Assembly (NCBI GenBank): GCA_963922205.1
Contig: CAWUHX010000338.1
Location: forward strand, 186,001-250,000
DNA from: Romanomermis culicivorax
Taxonomy: Eukaryota; Nematoda; Enoplea; Mermithida; Mermithidae
Reading direction: 5' to 3'
Length of the DNA stretch: 64,000 nucleotides
Both the position numbers and the translations under genes were made by a program. Within the stretch, counting starts at the first letter, position 1. Each line of letters begins with the position of its first letter. Below the pieces are notes generated by a model. It saw nothing but the letters and a program-made list of their open reading frames with translations. It was not told where the DNA came from and searched no databases. Below, piece by piece: positions 1-11,090 of the stretch.

Positions 1-424
1 CATTTATGTTTTTCAATCTGCATTTGTTTTTTTTTTATTTTTGTTCCTTTTCATTTAAATTTTTTCTTGTATTCATTTTTTTTGTCTTTCATCTTTCTTG
101 TTTAGTTTCTTCTTCTATATTTTTTGATTACTTTTTACTCACTCTCCTTTTCTGATTTTTTCCTTTATATTTTTCTTCTGTTTTTTCTATTTTCATTCTT
201 TTTGTTTTTGGTTACAACGAAAGGTTGTCACAAAAAAGATAGTGAAGAACACGATAGAGTCACATGTAGAATAATTGTGATACTTCGTCATAATCTTAAT
301 TGCTCTCCATAGATCCTGATAAAAAGTTTCAAGAAATGAAGCTGGAAAAATAAAATCTGAAGACATATTACATAACATATCATTGAATTGCTTTTAAGTC
401 TAAAACCTGGTAAGTATAGTACCA
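1..424. other. T-rich low-complexity DNA, no gene seen
   Basis: The first ~220 bases are strongly T-rich on the + strand (runs of T and TTC/TTT). Short open frames there are made of Phe, Leu and Ser and follow from composition. Bases 220-420 are ordinary AT-rich sequence in which I see no coding signal. Confidence 0.5.
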
Positions 425-507
425 GGGGCTAATTACTGGGGGCAAATTGCTCAGAGGCGAATTGTGAGGGACGAATTGCTGGGGGCGAATTACTGGGGGC
501 GAATTGT
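425..507. repeat. Short tandem array, GGGGGCGAATT(A/G)CTG-like unit
   Basis: About five degenerate copies of a 15-16 base unit (CTGGGGGCGAATT and variants) follow each other directly. The left units are more diverged than the right ones. Similar short iterated motifs mark the ends of transposon-like elements elsewhere in this window, so this could be one end of an element, but I found no partner end nearby. Confidence 0.6.
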
Positions 508-610
508 CCTAGAACCTTAATATTTTAGGGTAAAGGTATACATAATCAAAACATGACATTATGGTTTTAAAAGAGTTGCATGACTCATTAATCTGCTCTA
601 CTTGTTTTAG

Positions 611-738
611 AGAAGCATACATTCATTGAAACTGAAGAAGACCTGGAATCAATTGAAAGCACTTATGCTATGTCATCACTAACTGATGCATTGGAGTTTG
701 AAGCTTATTTCTCTTTGGTCATCATTTGCTGGATTTAA
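611..738 (+). CDS. Possible terminal exon of an unidentified upstream gene
   Basis: An open frame follows a good acceptor (CTTGTTTTAG at 601-610) and runs 42 codons from AAG at 613 to the TAA at 736-738. Its composition looks coding: rich in Glu, Ser, Thr and Asp, with the segment TFIETEEDLESIESTYAMSS. I do not recognise the protein. Any upstream exons would lie left of the window or be too short to see. It could equally be chance or an old transposon fragment, as no homology supports it. Confidence 0.25.
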
Positions 739-1517
739 TGTTAAACCAGGCCAACTGCTAGACTCATTGGCAAACCAGGAGCATTGTAGGATATCCTAGA
801 TTCTTGCCCAATCTGATGGTTATCTTGACAAACAGATCACTTCATCTCCAAACCTCAGATTCATTCAATAGTAAAGCATAAATGGGGGACCTTATTATTT
901 ACAAGGAAATTCCCCTCTCTGACTGATATAGACTGACTCAAAAAAATAACATAAAATGTCCTATAAAGCGTAATTTGTACGATTATTCTAGCCATAATCA
1001 ACTGTTCAACTCTAAAAGCATGATTACAGTATGACCATAATTGAGAATAGGGTAAACAAAGGCGACAGCTAACTTGAACTATTATTGAAGACATATGACC
1101 GATAATAAATTACGAGAATAATAGCAAAAACCTAGTGATGGAGAGGCAACAAGCCACAGGAAATGACTAAGAATTTGACACATAGCCAGAAAGTACGGAT
1201 GAATAAAACACTATTTTCACCTGAAAACAATTTTTTTAAACGCGGAAAACACCGCTGGAAGGATTTGCATGGCATAGCCACAAGAAGAGGAAGACTGATG
1301 AAAAAATATGAAAAACAACAGGAAGTGAAAAGTATGTAAACTACCATACTAAATTACAGTCAGATGGAAGGAATGGAAAGGAGCTTGATCCTTATGTTGT
1401 ATGAGCACCACGCTCGTACGATACATTTTGAAGGAGCTGATTATTCTTTTGAATCAATAAAATAATCATGTCACATACTTTATCAACACATTATGAACGT
1501 ATCATATTCGTCTTCAG
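739..1517. other. No gene seen; upstream flank or intron of the carrier gene
   Basis: No open frame with coding character was found on either strand. The missing first coding exon of the mitochondrial carrier (about 20-25 residues) was looked for here, as a short Met exon ending before a GT donor, and was not found. The stretch is most simply an intron or a 5' flank. Confidence 0.4.
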
Positions 1518-1561
1518 GTGCGTCTGGAATCATCGTCGGTCATCCCCTCGATACGATTAAG
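1518..1561 (+). CDS. Mitochondrial carrier (SLC25A45/47/48-like), internal exon with first signature
   Basis: This 44-nt exon lies between a TCTTCAG acceptor and a GTAAAT donor. Completing a split Gly codon, it encodes ASGIIVGHPLDTIK. The end is the first mitochondrial-carrier signature P-x-[DE]-x-x-[KR] (PLDTIK), which continues as VRMQ in the next exon. Carriers of this family are six-helix transporters of the inner mitochondrial membrane built of three ~100-residue repeats. The arrangement GHPLDTIKVRMQ resembles the SLC25A45/47/48 group (SLC25A45 is linked to methylated amino acids such as trimethyllysine), but the substrate cannot be read from this sequence. The start Met and the first half-helix are missing from what I can see; the exon ends in phase 0. 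Confidence 0.8.
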
Positions 1562-1891
1562 GTAAATTAGTTCCATACAGTGCTCCAGATTGAGCTGATT
1601 ATTATTCTGATTCATCTGCAGAATGTTTTCATCTGTACTTAAAGCCATTAAAATAAATGGAAAGTCGTCTGATTGGTTATTCAGAATAAAAAGTCAGGTA
1701 CACCAAACCTCTTCCTGGACACCCCAATTGTTAATTTCAAAAGGAAAAAACTCCAGAATATCAGTGAAAAAAATCTTGGTTGTAGTCTCCAAGGATATAT
1801 TCCATCATCCCATTATGTCTTCTGGTATATGCACTCAGTTTTTATAATTTTTTCATCTGGGATCACAATATGACAGTTCACTTATACATAG

Positions 1892-2107
1892 GTTAGGATG
1901 CAGTCATTGCCGTTCAAATCATTGACTCAATGTATAATTCGTACTTATTGCAAAGAATCGATCGCCGGTTTCTACAAGGGCATGCTTTTCCCATGTTTGA
2001 GCGCCGGATTCTTGCATTCCATATATTTTGGTGGTTCCAGCTTGGTTATCAAACATTTGAACGAAAGCAATCATATTTCCCCAGACCATCGTGTGCCTTA
2101 TTCCCAC
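1892..2107 (+). CDS. Mitochondrial carrier (SLC25A45/47/48-like), second visible exon
   Basis: The exon of 72 codons lies between a CATAG acceptor and a GTAAGT donor. It starts VRMQ, completing the first carrier signature, and includes the matrix-helix motif ESIAGFYKGM (the [YF]-x-G-x form usual after each signature) and the second membrane helix (FPCLSAGFLHSIYFGGSSLVI). It ends with VPYSH in phase 0. Joined to the exon at 24012, the frame continues directly into the third membrane helix (ITAGSIFGGFLQ), as in other family members, so no coding sequence seems to be missing between them even though the intron is 21.9 kb. Confidence 0.85.
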
Positions 2108-3180
2108 GTAAGTAGAAGTGGACTGTACAAAATGGTTCTTTCTATTTCATCCTGAAAAAAGCAAGTATAAGTACACCCAAGATCATCGTGTTTTTTTAGA
2201 GGATTGATATGTACAATCGATTTTACAGTCTCAACATTTTGTGTTTTTTGGCAATTCTAAGAAAAAATTAGTGAAATCAAAAAAATGTTGAATTTTGAGC
2301 AGACAAAAGCACGAAAATTTGGTCTTAATCACAGATGGAATATCATCTGCCCTTTTGGCATAAAAAGTTTTACAAAAAAATGCAGATGGAAGATTTAGTC
2401 CACTTTTTTAAATGAAAACGTGCAGGAAGATGTTCATGTAGGCAACCTGCATTTACGAAGACCTTTTTTCTAGAGTTGACTACGGCAGTAATCTAGGCGA
2501 ACAAAGAAAGAAAAAAATATTTCGGCCTATGATGCAGGTTTATTGTCTGCTCACAGATTTCTACTGATAATTTTTCTTTCCGAAGCTCATTTGAAAAATT
2601 ATCCATCCAAGTTTTATGACTTATGTAACACTTGTGAATAAATGAAGTGGGCCATCACCGTAGGCTTTAGTGACTAGAAAGGGTAAGCGTTGTATTACTC
2701 GTCTAATGAGCTGTAATACTTACTATTGGTGTTCGATTCATTCGATGCTTTTTTTACTGTCATCTTGGGTGAATCAAAGTGTCACATTGAATGTAAAATC
2801 GCTAACGGAAGATTCTTGATTCTGAATATAACACTGTAGAATCTACTAACTGACCAGAAATTTTTAGATGGAATTCAACTAATCAAAAAAGAATACTCTT
2901 CACAGTCCAATCATTGTAATTTCACATCAAAATCCATCGTGCAATAATCAACTAGTCAAACAAGTAGAATTATGTGAAGGGGTTCAAAAGCATGTCCTAT
3001 CATGAAGCAGAAATTTGAACATTTGAAAATCAAGTGACAAAAATTAACGAGCAATTCATACGCACCCTAGGGAAACACGGAAAAATTTCAATTGTTGAAT
3101 AGTTGACCAAACTCAGTAAAAACATGTTGGTGAAACACGTCATCAGAGGGTTCCAGATCCAACAAGTCTTAGGTAAGTGA
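2108..3180 (+). other. Start of 21.9-kb carrier intron; no gene seen
   Basis: After the donor at 2108 the sequence is AT-rich with no coding signal. It includes one copy of a dispersed repeat (2436-2545, listed separately). The left LTR of the retrotransposon begins at 3181. Confidence 0.5.
2436..2545. repeat. Dispersed repeat, related copy at 28629-28735
   Basis: The segment starting CAGGAAGATGTT and ending near CCTATGATGCAGGTT resembles 28629-28735 (CAGGAAGATGTT ... CCTACGACGCAGGTT). Shared internal blocks include TTTTTCT(A/T)GAGTTGAC and ATTTCGGCC or ACTTCGGCC. Each copy holds an imperfect inverted pair, AACCTGC or AACCTAC against GCAGGTT, so it may be a small MITE. I found no clear target duplication. 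Confidence 0.5.
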
Positions 3181-3697
3181 TGTATTCAAAAATATTGTCG
3201 GGGCTTTGAATGAAGGCAGGCAGGAGTTGGGTCCAGGGATTGTCCTTAATGCACATGTTTCCAGCACTCATGCTTACCTAATAAACTAACTTCTTAAAGT
3301 ATTTAAACCCCACAGTAAAATAACCCAAAATAGAAAACCTTCGGTTTCTTAATTTGAATTCCCAATAAGCTAAATCCAAAAGAGGAGACTTTTCCCCTGA
3401 TAATTTTACCTACAAAAAACAACACACTTACGTACACAAACAATGGGTGGGCGGAATATAATGAAAGAGTCCCATGTGCTGGGAGATACGACAAGACGCA
3501 CAGGGACACAAAACTAGTAGACAAAATATATCAATAATAATGCACATAAGAGCTCACCACATGCGTACCAAAACTGAATTACAGTAAGACACTCTCGGAT
3601 GGTCTGTGTCGCTCGCTCCAATTTGATATTTGATCTTGCATGTGTCTCCGAAAAACTGACAAATTATTATGAAACTCGGCGAAAACACACTACAACA
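3181..3697 (-). repeat. 3' LTR of element 1
   Basis: On the + strand it begins TGTATTC and ends TACAACA, so on the element strand it starts TGTTGTA and ends GAATACA, with canonical TG..CA ends. Its inner edge is fixed by the adjoining polypurine tract and by the same junction in the copy at 54418-54932. The length is 517 bp. I could not find a convincing target duplication, because the opposite LTR has lost its outer end. Confidence 0.8.
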
Positions 3698-3710
3698 CCC
3701 CTCCCCCCTT
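3698..3710 (-). promoter_or_regulatory. Polypurine tract of element 1
   Basis: On the element strand the sequence AAGGGGGGAGGGG lies directly before the TGTTGTA start of the 3' LTR. This is the expected primer site for plus-strand DNA synthesis. The same tract stands next to the LTR at 54933, and a weaker form (AGGGGTGGGG on the element strand) stands at 17031. Confidence 0.75.
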
Positions 3711-3899
3711 GCGGTAGATCGCCCTAAGCGATTTTCACGAAAACGAACCAAAACTGGCAAGGGAGAGGAATGCTGCCCTTACAGGCCATCACCAGGGTGT
3801 CCGAAAGAAACCTTCAGCTGCACACAATGGGGGAGATGGAGTCATTTTAGTGTTTTGAGCTGAGTTGGCGAGGTGTAGGGTGAGACCTCCTGAATTGGT

Positions 3900-6800
3900 C
3901 CGCAATTAGCGAGGCCAGAGTAAGTTGGCAACATCGTGGCCCGAATTCTCACTCTGTCCGCATTGATATACTAGCCCACCAGCATACGAGTCCATGGAGA
4001 TGGGAGGGTGAGGCCAGCCACTACCTTCAGGTGGTCCCCGGAACAAACCAAAATGTGGCGATGCAGCAGGTGGTGAAGAGGACAATCTTATGTGGGGGAT
4101 ATGGCGGTAGAACATGTCGGAGTGGCTTCCTGTAACTGCTAGTTAGCGGTAGTAGGGTGGCAAGAAAACTAGTACCAAAAGCAATAAAGCACAAAATGAG
4201 ATTAGAAAAAACAACCGTGAGAAATGAGGCGAGAAAAGGAAAGAAAATATAACAAAACAAAACAAAATTACTGTACAGAATGGGCAGCGAGTCAATGGCC
4301 ATGTTGCTGATGTTGATTCGAGGAAGCGGAGTGAGGGTGGCTACGGTAATTGTTGCACTCATTGCAGCAGTCGTTGCGAGGGTAAGGATGGTTGTGGCGA
4401 GAATTGTATTGATCATTGTTGCCCTGGCTTTGCAATTGGTAGTGAGAGTGGCCAGGGTGATCGGCATGGGCTCTACGGCAGGAAGAGGTGTAGGTTCAGG
4501 TAGGCATTGGCAACAACTTCCAGGCTGTGGAATTGGCTGTGGAACCATCATGGGACGATCAGATGGGAGACTGGTAGGCGGGAGGGTGTCATGGCCGGAG
4601 AAGATTTCAACAAGTTGAGAAATCGTGGCATTGCAGCAGTGGTACCAGGTGATCCATTTCACTGTGGTATTGCAGATAGATTCATTGAATATCGGTGGTG
4701 TCTGGCTGCAAAGGGAATGGCCTTTATTGAGGGTATGCCATCTAGGAATTGATAAGGCCAACTGCAGTATTGTTGGCCTGGACTAAACAAGATGAGTTGT
4801 CCAATCCGCGAGCTTCATAGAGAAACAAAGCAAAGTGGGTGGTTAGGACAGCATCAACCCATCCCAGTTCCTCAGCCCAAATGTGCACAACCCATCACAA
4901 GATCAGAGTGGGTAGAACAGGCGGACCAGTTTCAGTGTAGCTCCTGTGAAAATGGACACAGAAATATTGGTAAATGGCCAATGAAGCATTTGTGGTGTGG
5001 ATGTGAATGGCGATTGTAACGTGTAGGCCTAATCGACCGAAAAAATTGATAAGGACCATCTCCTGCAAAGTGCGTGGTGAACAGAACTCAAAACTCAGAT
5101 TAATGCAAAGAGGGTAATACAGCGTAGTGAGCATGATCGAGCATGGGGGATCAGTTGTACAAAAGAGAACATAGTTAGGCAACCTAACTGCCTCGCTTGG
5201 CAGTTGCAGATTGGCATGTAGAACTGTACGGGCTGGAGGGACGGCTCCTAGTACGGGACAGGTTGCAATGACCAAACTCGGCTGCAGGGTGGTGGTGCTC
5301 ATGGTAGCAGCAATTGAAGTACTGGTAGCTGTGGTCAGTGAGGGGAATGGTGTCTTTCACGCATTTTGCCGCGCTTGGCACGGGATGTACTGGGCCGCGG
5401 TGTGCCACGTGTGTGGTTCATCCATCGTGCGAGGCTTTGTGTGCTTTATGGGATTTGATTTCATCTTGTTGTTGGGTTTTCCATTTGACCGAGTGCTCAT
5501 ACCGAGCGGGTTTGCGAATGGGTTGGCCGTGTCTATTGAGGTTAGCGGTTGAGGTACTCAGTTGTTGCAGCTGTTGAATGTCCATAGGTACCATTGGCCA
5601 CGGTTGCGTAATGCTCAGCTGAGGCTCCGATTGAGTAGCAATCAGAGCCATTGATGCCGTGGTTGGTGGTTGAGATACGGCAGGGATAGCCATCGGAGCC
5701 TGCATCAATATTTTGGTTATTTGATCTCATAGCCATTATGGATAATCATGCTAATGGTGCTCCAGGAACACCATGCCAGGTGGTGGCGGAAAATTGTACA
5801 CTTTGAGAGCGGCGGATAGGGCCACCCATTGAGTATCTGAAACATATTGTTGGGAAAACCTAACAGGAGGAACATACCTGGCAGTTGCCACAGTGGCAAT
5901 CATTGGCGGGCAAGGTATAGCCATGGGCATAGCCAACTAGATTGAGGGATCCATGGTAGGTGCGGGTTGTGCCACGTCCATCGCAGTTTTGTTATCAGCA
6001 GTAGTTTGTTCCCAAATATCAGTCAAAGTTTGATCAGCAGTAGCAGTTGCCTCAGGTTTGGTGTCCATTTCGGTTTGGTGTGTGGGTGTGGTCATTTCCT
6101 CAGAAACCTGTGCCAAGGATGAAATTTCGTCTAATGTAAGTTTCAAAAATTCATTGATCGAGGTCGCTGAAACCCTGAGATCTGCTGCAGCTGGCGGGCT
6201 GATTGGTGATGATGTCATTACCATAGCAGGCAATTTTGCAATATTTAATTCAAAAATCGGTGTTTGGAGCAATTCATCATCCGATGATTCAGGGGCTGCA
6301 GTCCACATCGGTTGATCGAGCAATTCATCAGCTGTCAATGCATGGGCCGAGGCTGTAGTCCACAATGGGTATGCATAGATAGGCGCCTGGAAAGAAAAAG
6401 GTTGTGAAAATCAATGTTGCCCAACAAACGTGAATATAGGTGGAACCAGCTGTGCAGGTTCGAGGCCTAATCAGTTCATCAATTTGGATCTCTTCAACTT
6501 TCATCTCCATTTGCAAAACTTCATCAAAAATGATCGGACGCAAGACAAATCGATTGCAAATGTACATTCCTGGTTCATGGTCAAAAGCGGGTTCATGCTC
6601 CAGTATATGGTTCATCCAGTCTGTGAGTTGGGTTTGAGGATTGCCATCGGCTTGGAACCACATGCAGGTCTAGAAAGCCATGCGGGTTGTGTTATCGAGC
6701 CAAAGGGCATGCTGAGCCAAGAGGTCATTTAGGTAGGCGTATTTGGCAGCAGAGAAAGGCGAAGCTATGACCGCAGTGAGCAGCATAGTAGATGTCAACT

Positions 6801-7362
6801 TTTGGAGTCAGTGTCCATCAACCTGTAAAACACTAATGCGGGTGTTAGGAAGGTAATGATAATGGGTAACATGGTAATTTTGATTGCGTAGAGGTTGGTC
6901 TGACGCCACGCGCTCAGTCCAAATGTCATCAACATCAGTAGGGATTGGTGGGTCATTGACAGCATCAATGTGGGCGTGGACTTCCAATTCATAAAACAGT
7001 GACATGGGGAAGCCGAGGAGGTCAGTAAGGCAGGGCATAAGGCCTCTCTTCACGGCTGAGGCGATGGTTGCTTGAAGGCATTTCAGATTTTTGTAAACTT
7101 TCTTTGGTTGAAGCGACGGGTCTTTGTCGTCGGAGACATCTGGTGATTTATTTCATTTGCATTTTTGTTCCTTTTTCTTCTTTTTCAGCAATTTTGGAAC
7201 AGTCAAAAGTTTCGGGTGAGTCATGCAAGTGAGAATTTTGATGTCCCCAAAACCGTTGGATTGTGTACCCAGACAGATAGACTGCCCGCAGTCAGACGAT
7301 GTGCAATCATACATAAAAAATTGATATGCAAAAAGAACCTCATCTCCCATGATCACCAGCAA
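3900..7362 (-). pseudogene. ORF3 C-terminal region of element 1 (decayed, function unknown)
   Basis: This is a series of minus-strand open segments in shifting frames that match, in the same order, segments of the second copy at 55000-57690 and 60953-61800. From its N-terminal side it contains a block with FMYDCTSSD and a Lys-rich stretch (7153-7362); a block with YHYLPNT (6795-7053); a helical block [15 protein letters not shown] followed by an acidic, Thr/Met-rich linker (5937-6365); and the conserved block [19 protein letters not shown]...IHTTNA (4895-5302). The same blocks in an independently decayed copy show that this was once coding. I do not recognise any of these domains. Bases 4027-4761 are Pro/Thr/Ala-rich and poorly conserved. 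Confidence 0.6.
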
Positions 7363-7539
7363 AGCAACCTACGAGAGTGTCAGATACACAGTGGCATTTG
7401 AATCCACAGGCACATCTCTGGTTAACGGAACGTTGTGATACAGGGCGATGATGGTTTCCGCCAGCGGATTGATCTCGGCGGCTTCCAACGAGTCGTGAAG
7501 ATACAATGACGGGGCATTGTATATATCGGGAATGAAGCC

Positions 7540-8316
7540 CTAGCGACCAAAAGTGAGAAATAGCAAAATTGGGTAAAACACATCGAGCGCCGCATAGAGG
7601 AGGACGTCTGGTTACAAATAAAAACTTTTCAGATCATTGAAAAAGCAAAGAGCCGAAGGAAATTTGAGAATGAGGTACGAGACATCGAGGGCCCACATGA
7701 CTGAAACCATAGCCTTGAGCATGCATTTTTCTGGGATGAAGCCAATGCTCAGAGCCAGCTCATAGAGCCGTGAGAACATTGCTATATTTCATATGACTCA
7801 GTAGGCATCAAAGTGAATGGCTTTAATGACGGGATCCTTATTTTTCTTTTGATGATCAGTACAAAATTGCATTCGGAGGAGAGCACAAATACCCACCCAG
7901 TCATCAGCTCCATCGAAAGAGATTACTATGGTGCGTTTGCCATCAACAAAGGAGAACAGCATGGTCGAATCCTGGGGCATTGCAGCGAAGGTTTTAAAAA
8001 CGAACATGGTTCCATTCAGGAACACGAGTTGAACATAGCATGGATGGCTGGACGCCATGGAGTCAGCTGGCATGGGAATGGTAAACTTAAAATTCTTCAT
8101 GTCACCGGCCATGATCGATTCCATATCAAAACCAATCAAGGAGTAGCCATGGAAATTTGGCTTGGACTGAGCGGCAAGAGCTGCTCCCAAACTTCCGGGC
8201 GCGAGAAAAATCAGGGGTGGCAACACATTGTACGGCAACATGTTGGGCGGTCGCACAAACAGTGAAGCATACCACTATTTGAGATCAGGGACATGGATCA
8301 AGCATTTGACATTATT
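7540..8316 (-). pseudogene. DEDDy 3'-5' exonuclease-like domain in ORF3 of element 1
   Basis: The minus-strand frame shows the pattern of RNase D/WRN-type exonucleases. Motif I is IGFDMES (D-x-E), followed by the strand YVQLVF...MFVF. Near the end, read through changes of frame, is the DEDDy motif III, YAALDVFYPILLF (Y-x3-D). Such enzymes remove nucleotides from 3' ends using two metal ions. The domain follows an unconserved leader (GSLGAALAAQ) and is followed at 7540-7542 by a TAG that replaces a sense codon. The copies at 62018-62806 and 19130-19890 carry the same motifs. The motif II region (between residues ~90 and 130) is the least clear. Confidence 0.65.
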
Positions 8317-9439
8317 TTCTGAACAAGACCCCACCCATTATTCACATAAGACAAGGTGGGTAGTAGGTGATGGTGATGGTTGTGCCAGTCTAAAGGTTGA
8401 CCTCAGTTTTAGACCAACAAAATAAAATAGTTTTGCACCAAAAATAGGGATGAAACAGTTCCCTGGACAGCTGCAACTTGGGCAGCGATATCACTGAGAC
8501 CAGTGGGTCTTGACAACTTTGATTGGATCACTTAAGCTGGGCGACAAAGGTTAGGGTACGGGCCAGTCAGAGCAGCAGCTGGCTATGGTAACAATTTGAA
8601 CCATAGCTTGAGGATGAAGGGATCGTGGGGGCTAACCATGGGCCATTCGAGGATGCAGCATAGATGAGATATCCCATGGGGTCCCAAGTACAGATCAGAG
8701 GCATGCACAGAAACAGAAAAGCTGACAGGAATGCATGCAAAGATAAGAAAGTACCATCACAGTAGAAGCTGATGTCATTGTGATGCGGCTGCTGTTCACC
8801 CCATAGGACATACCATTCATTAACATTTAGCGAGCCTTGTCTATGTTGGATGATGTAGATGGGGTCGTCATGATTGCAAAAGAAATTTATGGAGTCACAA
8901 TGAGAGTTGACTGATCAGAGCAGAGGCGAATATTCGAAATGATTAAGTAAAAAATAAAATAAGCTGCTGAAAGGTGAAAAAGGTGTAAAGTTGAAAAGTG
9001 CAAAACTAAGTTAACTACGAAGCACTACAAACAACACTAAGTTAAAGGAAAACTAAGATCAACTTTTCCCAGTTAGTCTTGTGAGAGTGAAAACAGCCAG
9101 GGTCGGGCAAAAGTGAACCAAATGACCATGCACCACACAGAGCTTAAGTTACAGAAGAGCCCCCCTCCCATGTGGGTATTGAGTCGAATTGGGTGTAGTC
9201 CGCGATGAAGTAAAGTTGGCCTATGTGATTGTCATGATGATAAAGAGCTAAGTTGATTGTAATGATTCATGTTTTACACCCAAGGTATGCATCAGTGGAT
9301 CTGTCTTTTCATCGCTCAGCTCTAAAGTAAACAAAAGGTTGGAAAATTATGTACAAGCTCAGCATGATGAGCGCCTATCATGAAAAATATTGAATCAAAC
9401 TTATGTCGATGGTGAAGTGTGAATTAGCTGGTTTGGTGG
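8317..9439 (-). other. pol-ORF3 junction region of element 1; possible ORF3 5' exon
   Basis: Little open reading remains here. Around 8750-8890 (minus) a short frame resembles one at 63180-63310 in the other copy. Both contain an HNDISFYCDG-like or near-identical DNA stretch followed at once by GTA, as a splice donor would be. This suggests that ORF3 may be expressed from a spliced RNA with a short leader exon. Bases 8317-8700 and 8900-9440 show nothing that I can assign. Confidence 0.35.
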
Positions 9440-10433
9440 ACCTGCTTCGGAAATGAAAGTATCTTTGGCCACTCTAGGAATGAACAGCTTCAGTCACAAA
9501 GTCGATACGACTTGACACCCTCAATGCCCCCAGCAGACCTCAATTGTAACTACATTTTCATCAAGACGGGCAGTGTCGGTAACAATAAATGGTCCAATGA
9601 AATCAGGTTGGATTTTGTTGGCTTTTCGTGTGTTGGTCAATAGGACAAGATCATTGACATGAATGTCGCATTTGCGGGCCTTTTTATCGAAGTATTTCTT
9701 GTTAGCATTGGTGGCTTTATTCAGGTTAGATTTGATTGAGTCATACATCTTTAACTGTGCTTGGGTCAGTATATGTTGGTAGGCATCATAATTGAGCGGT
9801 AGAGTGAGGGGACCTGCGCAATTATAGCCGAAAATGATTCAGGGCTCATATCTGCATAGCAGGCTAAAAGGTAAATGATGCGTCACGGTGTGTATTGTTA
9901 TGTTGTAGGGTAAATAGCGTTCCCAATTGTCCGGATCATCAGCGGTGTACTTCTTTAGTTGAGCAATGAGCATTTGATTGAAATGCTCTACCTTGCCATT
10001 GCATTGAGGGTGATAAGCTGTGGTCTTGACCCTGCCGATCTTGAGCAGCTTGCATACTTATTGCATTGGACGTAAAACATCCACCTTGGTTGGAAAGGAG
10101 GATGAGTGGGCAGCCATAGGTAAGAATGACATTATTGACAAAGCATTCGACGATTGTTGACACTTTTTGATCGGGGATGAGGTGCACAGAGATCCATTTT
10201 GTGAAATAATCATGAAAAACGATAACATAGGGCCTCTTCTCACCTACCAGGGAAATGTTGACGATATCCATGGCTACAATTTTGAAAGGATGGGTCGGTT
10301 GTATCAGTAACAAAGATGGTGGGGGCAGTGCATGCGGTGATGTTATTTGGCAAATTTCGCAACTTTTGATCCAGTCGCAGATGACTTCTTCCATGTGGGG
10401 CCACCAGAAATGATTTTTGATGGCTGCTAACAT
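9440..10433 (-). pseudogene. Integrase of element 1 (decayed)
   Basis: The minus frame at 9939-10433 contains the zinc-binding end ([21 protein letters not shown]) and the start of the catalytic core: VAMDIVNI carries the first Asp, and the second Asp position reads LLSNQGG, where SDxG is expected (Asp to Asn). A separate frame at 9521-9748 carries the C-terminal part with KYFDKKARKCDIHVNDLVLL and the GPFIV module typical of Ty3/gypsy integrases. The glutamate-containing end of the core is lost in frameshifts. The function in intact relatives is insertion of the retroelement DNA. The orthologous C-terminus of the other copy runs into the window's right edge. Confidence 0.8.
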
Positions 10434-10534
10434 ATAGTTTGATCCTTGATGATTAAAATCTTTGCGCCGTGGAATTGGTGAAGCATTGGATCAACCATTG
10501 AGGCGGGGATTACTAGTTGGCATTGGTCTTTGAC

Positions 10535-11090
10535 TTAGCAGTACAAAATGCTATCTTCTCTAAAGAAAACAAGGGGATGTTTCGGGGCGTTGGTGTTTTG
10601 AAGTGTTTCAAAGATTTTGGTGATGGCAGGGTCGGTGGCCTGCAGGCACTTGATTTCTTCCTGTGTGGCGATGGCGATGATTTCAACTGGAGGTAGCATG
10701 TATTCGACAGCTGGTAACATGGGTCCAGAGAGTGTGGGTTGATCAATGGGTTGTTTTTTCATTGCACGGGTGACAGCATTGACGTCAGCATCAATTTTAG
10801 TGGGTGGTGAGATTTCAACTGACAGAATATGGGTTGCTGTGGGGTTGGTGTCTGATACGCCACTGGTGGAGCGAAATGTAGGGCGAAAAATCTCAGCAGC
10901 TAAGTCCTTCGTGCTTGGAATTGACAGTTTCTCGCAGTCATCTTTCCTAGATAAGAAGTCAGTACATGTGTTATCTTTACCTTTGACATATTCGACCTTA
11001 TAATTGGCGGCGATACCTTCTTTTACCTTTGACTTATTCGACCTTATAATCAGTGGTGATACCTTCTGCATTGAGGAGGTGTCCTAAAAA
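10535..11090 (-). pseudogene. RNase H tail and linker of element 1 pol
   Basis: The minus frame starts with YVKGKDNTCTDFLSRK, the end of a Ty3/gypsy RNase H domain (compare the usual Y-x-x-G-K-x-N-x-x-A-D-x-L-S-R), then runs ~130 residues of linker towards the integrase. Only ~100 bases separate this from the RT thumb motif FLGHLLNAEG, where ~700 would be expected, so the RNase H core is deleted. A ~45-base direct duplication (CGACCTTATAAT...GATACCTTCT, twice within 10990-11070) marks the deletion point. Confidence 0.7.

Noticed and set aside
4280-4618. Plus-strand frame of 112 residues (Val/Ala/Met-rich)
   Set aside because: It is the complement of the decayed Pro/Thr/Ala-rich ORF3 tail of element 1. 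No counterpart frame is kept in element 3.
7813-8265. Plus-strand 150-residue frame
   Set aside because: It lies opposite the exonuclease frame, whose motifs are on the minus strand and recur in two other copies; the plus frame has no motif.
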